Positions 6,815 to 14,408 of a stretch of DNA of 64,000 nt are shown in pieces. A program made the translations under genes and the position numbers. The DNA is taken from assembly GCF_900168025.1 (NCBI RefSeq), contig NZ_FUYN01000005.1, forward strand, positions 146,858 through 210,857, written 5' to 3'. The notes beneath the pieces are model-generated. The model saw only the letters and a list, made by a program, of their open reading frames with translations. It was not told where the DNA came from and did not search any database. The stretch's first letter is position 1; the number at the start of each line of letters is the position of its first letter. This DNA comes from Acetoanaerobium noterae (GTDB taxonomy: Bacteria; Bacillota; Clostridia; Peptostreptococcales; Filifactoraceae).

Positions 6815-8731
6815 CTAGAAGATGTTCTTTTTATATGCTAAATAAAGCTCTTTAAGTAATTTAACTTTATCGCTCATAATTTTTTGCAAGTTTGAAACTT
6901 CGTTTAGGTCATTGAGAAGGATTTGACTTCTAATATTAGTAAAGATAGATTTTTTATCTACACTATCCTTCATCAGCTCCCATCTCAAAGTATTAATTCT
7001 ATTCCAGTTAACAATATCTAAATCCGAAATTTCGTCATCATGAACCTTAGAGCAATTTCTCACTAAATTCATATTGTCTTCTATTATTCTTCCTCTAAGC
7101 TCGTTAATCCACATATCGATTGTTGAGGTTTTGTATGAATCAATAATAGCTTTTGTAAAAACCTCGCCCTCTATTAAAGTTTCAACTTTTTCAGGATAAC
7201 TATCAAAAGCAATCACATTTTCATATACAGTAGCAGGAGGCTTTCCAAAAAGCTCAGATCTTTCAGATTCTGTGTAATGCTCAAATACGTCAAACTCGCT
7301 TCTGTACTCTCTATTTTTTTCTAAGTAAATTGATTCATCTCCAACTTTTTTTGAAAATTCCGCTTCTAATTGCTTCAAGCTATATTTTCCAGCAAGTTTG
7401 GATATACCATCAAGCATACATTGATAGCAGGAAGCTAATACTAGATAAGTATTAGAGTTAGGATTTGGAGCTCTAAGCTCAAATCTTGTTGATAAAGGTG
7501 TTTCTATATCTTTTATTAATCCAACTAGGATAGATCTATTTCTAGACGGAAACTCTGGCGAATGTCCTAGAGAAGATACAATGCAAACAGGAGCTTCGAA
7601 GCCTGGTTTTAATCTATTTAATGCATCATTTGTTGATGTAACGAAAGGATTAATAACTTCGTAATTTTTAAGTATTCCCATTAATGATGAAAAGCCTATA
7701 GAACTCATGTATTCTTCTTTGAAATTTTTATGGGCAAATAAGTTTACTTTAGTGCCATCTTCAAGCTCTGCCATAATTCCTAGATGAGTATGCTCTCCAC
7801 TACCAGCTACACCTTCTATTGGTTTGGCGGCAAATGTTACTTCTAAGCCATGGCTGTTAAATACGTCAAGAACTAAATGTCTTATAAAGTGCTCATTGTC
7901 TGCGCATTGAAGAGTGTTTGTATATTTCCAATCTATTTCAAGCTGCTCCATAATATGGCTTTGCTTTCCGCTTACATTGATTTGAGGTCTTACTCCTCCT
8001 ACTTCTTTATGACCCATTTCTGGCTCGAAACCATATTTTTCCATCATCAATATGGTTTTTTCCATTGCAGTTCTTACGGTTCCTTCTGTACGTTTCCAGT
8101 ATTGCTCCTTAAGCGTTTGAGAAGTTGATAGTTTTTCTTCGTCTGCTTTGTCTTCTGGTGTTTGAACCCAAAACTCTAGTTCAGTTGCTGAAGTCATGTG
8201 TATAGTTTTTATTTTTTTATCTTTAATGCCAAGCTCGTCTTTTAAAGACTCGCTATTTTCTATGATTTCAAGACAATTATTTTTAAATCTTTTAACTGCT
8301 TTTTTTAGTATAGATCTAGAACAAACCATTTTGTTATTATGAATTAAAAAAGCTGGTATTCTAAGGGTTCCGATAGGTAAACCAGTTATATGGTCTAAAT
8401 GTCCGAAATTATAATCAACATGCCAATTTACCTTTAAATCTGGCAGAATTATAACTTTAGCATCATTTAGAGTAGCTATATTATGTAAAACAACACTTGA
8501 ACCGTCAGTTTGAATTCCTAGGCTGAAGAAACTTTCCATGTCATCAAGCATGGATTGTATAGGGATTCTTTCGTCAGTACCGTTGCCTTTTAGATCCATA
8601 CCTACTAATGAAACGAACTTAATTTCAGGGTGGTTGCTAAGTAAAGTTTTTAAATACTCAAAATCATGGTTTTCTTTTTTTATTACATAAAGCAAATTGT
8701 CCAAAGGTAAAAATTTTATTTCACTAGGCAT
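6815..8731 (-). CDS. glutamine synthetase family protein with C-terminal extension
   Basis: 638 residues. The glutamine synthetase fold is visible: an N-terminal beta-grasp part (VSLVGMDLKGNGTDERIP), and catalytic-domain motifs including SATELEFWV (metal-binding Glu), a GHKEVGGVRPQI segment, AAKPIEGVAGSGEHTHLG (ammonia/ATP region) and FELRAPNPNSNTYLVLAS near the C-terminal end of the fold. About 170 further helical, Lys/Glu-rich residues follow. GSI enzymes are about 440-470 residues and GSIII about 700, so this length is unusual and the substrate may not be plain glutamate. GGAGTGA, which contains the Alr stop codon, is the ribosome site, so the two genes form a tight operon. Confidence 0.8.
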   Translation of the reverse strand: MPSEIKFLPLDNLLYVIKKENHDFEYLKTLLSNHPEIKFVSLVGMDLKGNGTDERIPIQSMLDDMESFFSLGIQTDGSSVVLHNIATLNDAKVIILPDLKVNWHVDYNFGHLDHITGLPIGTLRIPAFLIHNNKMVCSRSILKKAVKRFKNNCLEIIENSESLKDELGIKDKKIKTIHMTSATELEFWVQTPEDKADEEKLSTSQTLKEQYWKRTEGTVRTAMEKTILMMEKYGFEPEMGHKEVGGVRPQINVSGKQSHIMEQLEIDWKYTNTLQCADNEHFIRHLVLDVFNSHGLEVTFAAKPIEGVAGSGEHTHLGIMAELEDGTKVNLFAHKNFKEEYMSSIGFSSLMGILKNYEVINPFVTSTNDALNRLKPGFEAPVCIVSSLGHSPEFPSRNRSILVGLIKDIETPLSTRFELRAPNPNSNTYLVLASCYQCMLDGISKLAGKYSLKQLEAEFSKKVGDESIYLEKNREYRSEFDVFEHYTESERSELFGKPPATVYENVIAFDSYPEKVETLIEGEVFTKAIIDSYKTSTIDMWINELRGRIIEDNMNLVRNCSKVHDDEISDLDIVNWNRINTLRWELMKDSVDKKSIFTNIRSQILLNDLNEVSNLQKIMSDKVKLLKELYLAYKKNIF

Positions 8732-8735
8732 CTAA

Positions 8736-10019
8736 TCACTCCTTGATTTTTTTTATATTATTATAAGCCATTAAAGCTCCCAGCTTAGAATGTTCGTATG
8801 TAATTCCACCTTGAAAGTATACGGTAAAGGGTTCTTTTATAGGTGCATCAGCACTCAGTTCTATTGAAGAGCCTTGTATAAAAGCTCCAGCAGCCATAAT
8901 CACCTTGCTGTCATAGCCAGGCATATCCCATGGTTCTGGTGTCACATATGAATCTACAGGTGCGGCAGCTTGTATTGCTTTGCAAAACTCTATTACCTCC
9001 AGTTCTGAATTCAGGCCAATTGCTTGTATTATATCGCTTCTTGCTTCATCGTACACTGGATAAACGTCATAGCTGCTATCTTGAAAAAGCTTGGAACAAA
9101 AAATTGCTCCTTTTAGGGCTGAATTTACAATACTTGGAGCCAAGAAAAGACCTTGTAGTGTCAATCTGTTGGTATTGAACGTAAGTCCACATTCTTTTCC
9201 TATGCTTGGGCAGGTCAATCTTTGGGAAGCGAGCTCCACATAGCTTTTTTTTCCTACTATATAGCCTCCGGTTATAGCTAAGCCTCCTCCTGGATTTTTT
9301 ATTAAAGATCCAGCCATTATATCCACGCCGACATCGGTTGGTTCACGAGTCTCTATAAACTCTCCGTAGCAATTGTCAAGCATAATTATAACTTTGTTAT
9401 TGATTGATTTTATCAAGTTACATATTTCTTCTAATGTATTTATAGTAAGACTTTTTCTTCTGCTATATCCTTTTGATCTTTGGATATAAATCATTTTAAT
9501 ATCTGAATTAACTTTGAGGTGATTCACGATTGAATTTTTGTCAAAATCACCACTAGGAAGCAAATCTATTTGCTCATATTTTATGTTATAGCTTTTTAGA
9601 GACAGAGGATGATTGGTTATTCCTATTACCTCATCTAAAGTATCGTACGGTTTCCCTGATATGGAAAGCATTGTATCGCCAGGCATAAGTAGAGATTGTA
9701 GACAAGTTGATAAAGCGTGAGTTCCATTTACTAATGTAGGTCTTACTAAAGCATCTTCAGTATTAAATACATTGGCATATATTTCTTCTATTTTTTCTCT
9801 TCCTGCATCATTGTAACCATAGCCTGTGGAAGGATTAAAGTGGGAATCGCTTAGTTTTGCATCCTGCATTGCTTTTAAAACTTTTAATTGGTTAATTTCT
9901 TTAATTTTATCTAACTCGGAATAAATTTTAGAAAGACTTTTTTCTATTGATGAAGCTTGATTAATTAAGTCATTCGAAATTCCAAAATAGCTATAATAAT
10001 TATTCGATGATGTATACAT
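8736..10019 (-). CDS. Alr-type (methionine gamma-lyase family) PLP enzyme
   Basis: 427 residues of the family once called aluminium resistance protein, now grouped with methionine gamma-lyase-like fold-type I PLP enzymes. Visible features: a substrate/PLP-phosphate loop (LVNGTHALSTCLQSLL), the aspartate before a conserved CYGEF (MLDNCYGEFIETREP), the PLP lysine in AGSLIKNPGGG, and the C-terminal YFQGGITYEHSKLG. In this family an alpha,gamma-elimination of a sulfur amino acid is suggested, but the physiological substrate is not settled. The ATG at 10019 has GGAGGGCAC upstream. First gene of an operon with the glutamine-synthetase-like gene. Confidence 0.85.
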   Translation of the reverse strand: MYTSSNNYYSYFGISNDLINQASSIEKSLSKIYSELDKIKEINQLKVLKAMQDAKLSDSHFNPSTGYGYNDAGREKIEEIYANVFNTEDALVRPTLVNGTHALSTCLQSLLMPGDTMLSISGKPYDTLDEVIGITNHPLSLKSYNIKYEQIDLLPSGDFDKNSIVNHLKVNSDIKMIYIQRSKGYSRRKSLTINTLEEICNLIKSINNKVIIMLDNCYGEFIETREPTDVGVDIMAGSLIKNPGGGLAITGGYIVGKKSYVELASQRLTCPSIGKECGLTFNTNRLTLQGLFLAPSIVNSALKGAIFCSKLFQDSSYDVYPVYDEARSDIIQAIGLNSELEVIEFCKAIQAAAPVDSYVTPEPWDMPGYDSKVIMAAGAFIQGSSIELSADAPIKEPFTVYFQGGITYEHSKLGALMAYNNIKKIKE

Positions 10020-10042
10020 TGTGCCCTCCTATATAAGTAATG

Positions 10043-10071
10043 ATTTTAGTATTAAATGTATGAAATTGCAA
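10043..10071 (-). promoter_or_regulatory. promoter of the Alr/glutamine synthetase operon
   Basis: On the minus strand TTGCAA (10066-10071) and TAAAAT (10043-10048) are separated by 17 bp, ending about 24 bases before the Alr start codon. Confidence 0.6.
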
Positions 10072-10130
10072 TAAATTTTTTGAAGGAAATCGATATCAGA
10101 ATGAAAGTTTTCTTTTTAGTGTAATTATGA

Positions 10131-10136
10131 TATAAT
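10131..10136 (+). promoter_or_regulatory. -10 element of the second Xer gene
   Basis: TATAAT at 10131-10136 on the plus strand. The -35 is poor. Transcription would begin about at the left edge of the 28-bp palindrome, so that palindrome lies in the 5' leader. Confidence 0.5.
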
Positions 10137-10148
10137 AAATTCAAAATT

Positions 10149-10176
10149 AGTTCGCATAATACATATTATGCGAACT
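10149..10176. promoter_or_regulatory. dif-like 28-bp Xer recombination site
   Basis: A 28-bp hyphenated palindrome with left arm AGTTCGCATAA, central hexamer TACATA and right arm TTATGCGAACT. The 11-6-11 layout is that of bacterial dif sites, and the inner arm sequences CATAA and TTATG are the conserved parts of XerC and XerD half-sites (E. coli dif arms: GGTGCGCATAA and TTATGTTAAAT, centre TGTATA). It lies 16 bases upstream of the start codon of a Xer-type recombinase and downstream of its -10. It could be the recombination site, an autoregulatory operator, or both. Confidence 0.65.
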
Positions 10177-10191
10177 AAACTGGAGGGTTAC

Positions 10192-11196
10192 ATGGATAAA
10201 AATTTTCTGATACAAATTAATAACAAAATAGATAAAGAAATACCAAATGCTTTTAAAATGTATGTAAAGCTGTTCACGAATGCTCTTATTTCATCAGGAA
10301 AAAGCAACAACACTGTAGTTTCTTATTATTTAGATATAAAAACTTTTTTTGATTACTGTAGCATAAGCGAAATCCTTTCGCAAGAAATCACAGATATAAG
10401 GCCAATACATATAAATTCATATTATACTCATCTCGTTTCTGTTAGAGACAATAATTCAATTTCAATAAAAAGAAAAAAATATGTCATGAAATTGTTTTTT
10501 GATTTTTTAGAGGAACAAAATGAGATTAATAAAAATCCGATACCTAAAGATAGCGTTATAAAAGCAAAAATTAAAAATCCATATAAAGCGCCTACTTATT
10601 TAGAAATTGAAGAAATAAAAAAAATAAATAAAGCAATATTAGATACCAATAAAAATGAATTTACAAAAATAAGAAACTTATTCATATTCAATCTTTTAAT
10701 CCACACAGGACTAAGAATAAACGAAGCTCTAAATTTAGATTTAAGCGATTTTGAACAAGGTATAAATACTAATCGTCTCTATGTAAAAGGTAAGGGCGAA
10801 AAAGAAAGATATTTGCCAATAGAGCTAAATTCCACTTTTTTTCAAATATACGAAGAAGGATTTGTTTATAATTTTGCAGAAAGATATTTTACGTTAAGAA
10901 ATAAAACTAAAACTTCTAATTGTGCGCTGTTTATCTCTAAAAGAGGAGATAGATTAACAAGTCGTTATGTACAAAAAAATTTACAGGAATTAAGATTAAG
11001 TGCTAATTTAAATAAAAATGTAACTCCTCATAAGCTCAGACATACTTTTGCTACCCACTTATTAAAAAATGGCACAAACATAAGATTGGTTCAAGAATTG
11101 CTAGGTCATAGCTCTATATCTACAACCCAAATCTACACACATTCAAACTCTAAAGACTTAGATGAGGCTATAAAAAAATTCACAATAAAATACTAG
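10192..11196 (+). CDS. Xer-type tyrosine recombinase next to a dif-like site
   Basis: 334 residues. An N-terminal SAM-like core-binding domain (about 20-115) is followed by the catalytic domain with R175 (HTGLRINE), the hairpin lysine in [11 protein letters not shown]280-K-L-R283, H306 (LLGHSS) and nucleophile Y315 (TTQIYTH), all intact and very close to XerC/XerD consensus. Slightly longer than the usual ~300 residues. The ATG at 10192 follows CTGGAGGG; an in-frame ATG at 10168 lies inside the dif-like palindrome and is rejected. The adjacent palindrome suggests a recombinase with its own site, as with xerS/difSL and xerH/difH pairs. It ends inside a long hairpin. Confidence 0.88.
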   Translation: MDKNFLIQINNKIDKEIPNAFKMYVKLFTNALISSGKSNNTVVSYYLDIKTFFDYCSISEILSQEITDIRPIHINSYYTHLVSVRDNNSISIKRKKYVMKLFFDFLEEQNEINKNPIPKDSVIKAKIKNPYKAPTYLEIEEIKKINKAILDTNKNEFTKIRNLFIFNLLIHTGLRINEALNLDLSDFEQGINTNRLYVKGKGEKERYLPIELNSTFFQIYEEGFVYNFAERYFTLRNKTKTSNCALFISKRGDRLTSRYVQKNLQELRLSANLNKNVTPHKLRHTFATHLLKNGTNIRLVQELLGHSSISTTQIYTHSNSKDLDEAIKKFTIKY

Positions 11197-11222
11197 GCAT
11201 CTTCCTAGTATTTTATTGTGAA
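11179..11222. terminator. 44-bp hairpin (terminator) at the end of the second Xer gene
   Basis: Perfect 19-bp inverted repeat (arms 11179-11197 and 11204-11222) with a 6-nt loop CATCTT. The recombinase stop codon TAG is inside the left arm. The stem is AT-rich with a GG/CC tip, and the right arm contains TATTTTATTG, so it can act as a terminator in both directions. Confidence 0.7.
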
Positions 11223-11278
11223 TAAATTGAAGTCTCAATTATGTGAAGCTTTTTCAGTTAATTATAAAGCAAGTGAAC

Positions 11279-11512
11279 TTATTCTTCATCTCCTACTTTG
11301 AAAGTAAGGACTTTAGCTGGGATTATAGTAGATACAGCATGTTTATATACTAGATTTTGCTTGCTATCTGAGTCTAGCAAGATTACGTAATTGTCAAAAC
11401 CCTTTATAGTTCCTTTGATTTGAACTCCATTAACCAAGAATATTGTTAGAAATATTTTTTCCTTCCTTGCTTGATTTAAAAGTTGATCTTGAAGATTTAT
11501 TGAATTTTTCAA
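11279..11512 (-). CDS. hfq: RNA chaperone Hfq
   Basis: 77 residues, typical Hfq length for Firmicutes. The Sm1 motif ([35 protein letters not shown] in outline) and the Sm2 tail ([14 protein letters not shown]) with the conserved Y-KHA signature are present. The hexameric ring binds sRNAs and mRNA tails. AGGG precedes the ATG. Located just downstream of miaA, a widely conserved order. The C-terminus is short and acidic (VGDEE). Confidence 0.96.
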   Translation of the reverse strand: MKNSINLQDQLLNQARKEKIFLTIFLVNGVQIKGTIKGFDNYVILLDSDSKQNLVYKHAVSTIIPAKVLTFKVGDEE

Positions 11513-11563
11513 AATTAGCCCTCCCTGAAATTTTATTTTATATTTTATTATGTTAATACCTCA

Positions 11564-12490
11564 TTACGATTTATTATAATCATTAAGAATCTCCTCTGTC
11601 AATTTTTCAATATCTTGCGACCCTACGTCAAGCCATTTCGCATCTTTATATTTTTTAAACCAAGTAAATTGTCTTTTAGCATATCTACGGCTATCTCTTT
11701 TTATTAAATCAACAGCATCATCAAGTGATAAATCATTAGTTAAATATGAGATGATTTGTCTATAGCCTATCGCCTTCATAGATTGATGCTGGTTAGTCAA
11801 GCCTTTCGAAAGCAAATCTTTTACTTCATCGACTAATCCATTATTTATCATGGTATCCACACGTGAGTTTATTCTATTATAAAGTATTGATCTTTCGAGA
11901 GATAAAATATAGATTTTACTATCATACTTAGAATATTTACTTTGAGCATTTTCAAAATTTGAAAAGTCATCTTTAGAATCTAATATTTCTAAAGCACGTA
12001 TAACTCTTTTAGTATTATTAGGATGAATTGAATTAGCAGCCTCAGGATTTTTTTTAGCTAAAATAGAATATAAATATTCAGATCCTTGTTCCAAGAGAAT
12101 AGTATTATATTGATTTCTTATTCCTGAATCTGGAGCTGAATTATTAAAATCCATTTCGAATACTATAGAATTTATATATAACCCAGTGCCACCTACTACT
12201 ATAGGTACTTTACCTCTAGAAAGAATGTCTTCAATTTTTTCTCTAGCAAGTTTAGCATAATCAGCTACAGTGAAATCGTCTTGTGGAGATACAATATCGA
12301 TCATATGGTGAGTTATTCCAGATGATTCAGAAGCAGTGACTTTAGCTGTTCCAATATCCATCTGCTTATAGATTTGCATAGAATCAGCCGATATGATTTC
12401 TCCGTTAATTCTTTTCGCTAAAGATACAGAAAGTGCTGTTTTTCCTACAGCAGTAGGTCCAGCTATAATTATTATTTTTTTATTTTTCAT
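11564..12490 (-). CDS. miaA: tRNA dimethylallyltransferase MiaA
   Basis: 308 residues. It transfers a dimethylallyl group to N6 of A37 in tRNAs reading UNN codons; MiaB, encoded in the same cluster, then methylthiolates the product. Walker A GPTAVGKT is near residues 10-17, followed by ISADSMQIYKQMDIGTAK and HHMIDIV, and the C-terminal YAKRQFTWF. The ATG at 12490 with GAGGT 5-9 nt upstream is used; an in-frame TTG further upstream lies inside mutL. It follows the mutL stop by about 10 bases. Confidence 0.96.
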   Translation of the reverse strand: MKNKKIIIIAGPTAVGKTALSVSLAKRINGEIISADSMQIYKQMDIGTAKVTASESSGITHHMIDIVSPQDDFTVADYAKLAREKIEDILSRGKVPIVVGGTGLYINSIVFEMDFNNSAPDSGIRNQYNTILLEQGSEYLYSILAKKNPEAANSIHPNNTKRVIRALEILDSKDDFSNFENAQSKYSKYDSKIYILSLERSILYNRINSRVDTMINNGLVDEVKDLLSKGLTNQHQSMKAIGYRQIISYLTNDLSLDDAVDLIKRDSRRYAKRQFTWFKKYKDAKWLDVGSQDIEKLTEEILNDYNKS

Positions 12491-12500
12491 ATTTACCTCA

Positions 12501-14405
12501 TTATACAATTCTTTTAAACATTTTCTCGAGCTCGTATTTACTAAGTTCTATAGTTATAGGTCTTCCGTGTGGGCAAGAGTACTTATTTTCACAAGAATCT
12601 AAATCACTTAGTATTTGAGATATCTCAAGGCTAAGCAATTTATCATTTGCTTTTATTGCTGACTTGCATGCTTTAGATGCAATTTTTTCTTTTAGTTCAT
12701 CAGATAGATATATTTGTTTTGAAAAATTATTAATAAGCTCATTAGCTAAATTTATTGCTTCATTTTGATTAAAAATATTTGGAATGGCTCTAATAACCAA
12801 TGATTCTTGAGAAAATGGCTCTGCATTAAAGCCGTAATCATTAAGCAAATCAATTATATCATGAATATAAACTGAAACATCAAACGATATATTGATAGAA
12901 ATTGGTATTAATAGATTTTGAGAGGATATTTTATCATTCTTGTAGGAGTTGAGATATTTTTCGTATAATATTCTCTCATGAGCAGCATGCTGGTCAATCA
13001 CATATAGAGCTTCATTGTATTGTGTAATAATATATGAATTTATAAAAACACCAATAACGCTAAGATCTTTATAATTAAACTGATGGTTAGAATTAGAAGT
13101 AGTATTTAGATTAGTTTTATTGTAGCTAGGTTTTGAGCTTAAATCATAGTTATTATTTGGATTTTCATTAATAAAAAGATTGTTTTCGGCATTGGGTTTA
13201 GTATTTATTATGAAGTTTTCTAAAGCATGAGATTTATCGTTTGTTGGCATAGACTCTAATGCATAATTATTAGAAGCTGGCTTCTTTACAGCATCTTGAG
13301 AGAACAGATTAGTCTCATTTATGAATAAATCAAAATTTATATTTTGAGGTTCGTCTTTTTTAACTTTATCATATTTTGAACTTAGATTTGATTTAGGAAT
13401 CATTATAGATTCTGATAGCTTTGATTTAATATAATTAGATAAAGTGTCTTTAAGCTTATTTTCGTTAGAAAACTTAACCTCTAATTTGTTTGGATGGATA
13501 TTAACATCAATAAGGGCAGGATCTACGTTTAAATTAATTAAAAAAATCGGGAATCTATTTATAGTTATAAACTGACTATAAGCTTCTTCAACTACGGAAG
13601 TTATGAGCTTGCTTTTTACAACTCGTTTATTTACAAAGATATACTGATTTTTTCTATTATGTGACATAATAGAATTATCACCTAAGAAACCCTCAATACC
13701 ATAGTCACCTATGTATTCGATTGGAAGTTCTTTGATAGATTTATCGTAGGCGTTATTATAAATATTATTCATAGACTCTGAAAAGGTTAAATTACTAGCC
13801 GTTATTAACATAACTTTATTATTGTTTATATATTTGAATTTTACAGAGTTATTAATAAGTGCTAGTCTCTCTACAATGTCATTAATTTTTGACGTTTCTG
13901 CTTGGTTGCTCTTTAGAAAATTTTTTCTAGCAGGAGTATTATATAGCAAATCTTCAATTATAATAGTCGTACCATCTTTTGCTCCAACTTTTTCCTTTTT
14001 TTCGATTATACCACCTGTAATAATCAATGAGGTTCCTAAAAATGCTTCTTTGGTTTTAGTTGTAATCGATACTCTTGAAACTGCAGCTATACTTGCTAAA
14101 GCTTCTCCTCTAAATCCATTAGTATACAAATTGCAAAAATCAGTAAAAGATGTAATTTTACTTGTAGTATGTCTTTTGAAAGCGAGCTCAACATCAGCTT
14201 CGTCGATTCCAAATCCATCATCAGTTACACGGATATAAGATTTTCCACCATCTCGAATTTCTAAAACTATACTTGTAGCCTTTGCGTCAATTGAATTTTC
14301 TATAAGCTCTTTTACTATTGAGGCAGGACTTTCAACAACTTCCCCAGCTGCTATTAAACTAATAGTTTTGTCATCTAACTGTTTTATTTGATTTTTGTTC
14401 ATCAT
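12501..14405 (-). CDS. mutL: DNA mismatch repair protein MutL
   Basis: 634 residues. The N-terminal GHKL ATPase carries LIAAGEVVESPASIVKELIENSIDA, DDGFGI and GFRGEALASI. A low-complexity Asn/Ser-rich linker covers about 330-445, then the C-terminal endonuclease/dimerisation domain with DQHAAHERILYEK and the zinc-associated SCPHGRPITIEL. These mark an active strand-nicking MutL, as expected in a species without MutH. AGGATGA within the mutS end is the ribosome site; the start is ATG 14405 or the next ATG. Part of the mutS-mutL-miaA operon. Confidence 0.97.
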   Translation of the reverse strand: MMNKNQIKQLDDKTISLIAAGEVVESPASIVKELIENSIDAKATSIVLEIRDGGKSYIRVTDDGFGIDEADVELAFKRHTTSKITSFTDFCNLYTNGFRGEALASIAAVSRVSITTKTKEAFLGTSLIITGGIIEKKEKVGAKDGTTIIIEDLLYNTPARKNFLKSNQAETSKINDIVERLALINNSVKFKYINNNKVMLITASNLTFSESMNNIYNNAYDKSIKELPIEYIGDYGIEGFLGDNSIMSHNRKNQYIFVNKRVVKSKLITSVVEEAYSQFITINRFPIFLINLNVDPALIDVNIHPNKLEVKFSNENKLKDTLSNYIKSKLSESIMIPKSNLSSKYDKVKKDEPQNINFDLFINETNLFSQDAVKKPASNNYALESMPTNDKSHALENFIINTKPNAENNLFINENPNNNYDLSSKPSYNKTNLNTTSNSNHQFNYKDLSVIGVFINSYIITQYNEALYVIDQHAAHERILYEKYLNSYKNDKISSQNLLIPISINISFDVSVYIHDIIDLLNDYGFNAEPFSQESLVIRAIPNIFNQNEAINLANELINNFSKQIYLSDELKEKIASKACKSAIKANDKLLSLEISQILSDLDSCENKYSCPHGRPITIELSKYELEKMFKRIV

Positions 14406-14408
14406 ACA

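Noticed and set aside
10149..10176. Palindrome before the second Xer gene as a LexA box
   Set aside because: LexA boxes have GAAC on the left and GTTC on the right with a 4-bp centre; here the order is reversed and the arms are 20 bp apart. The dif layout fits better.
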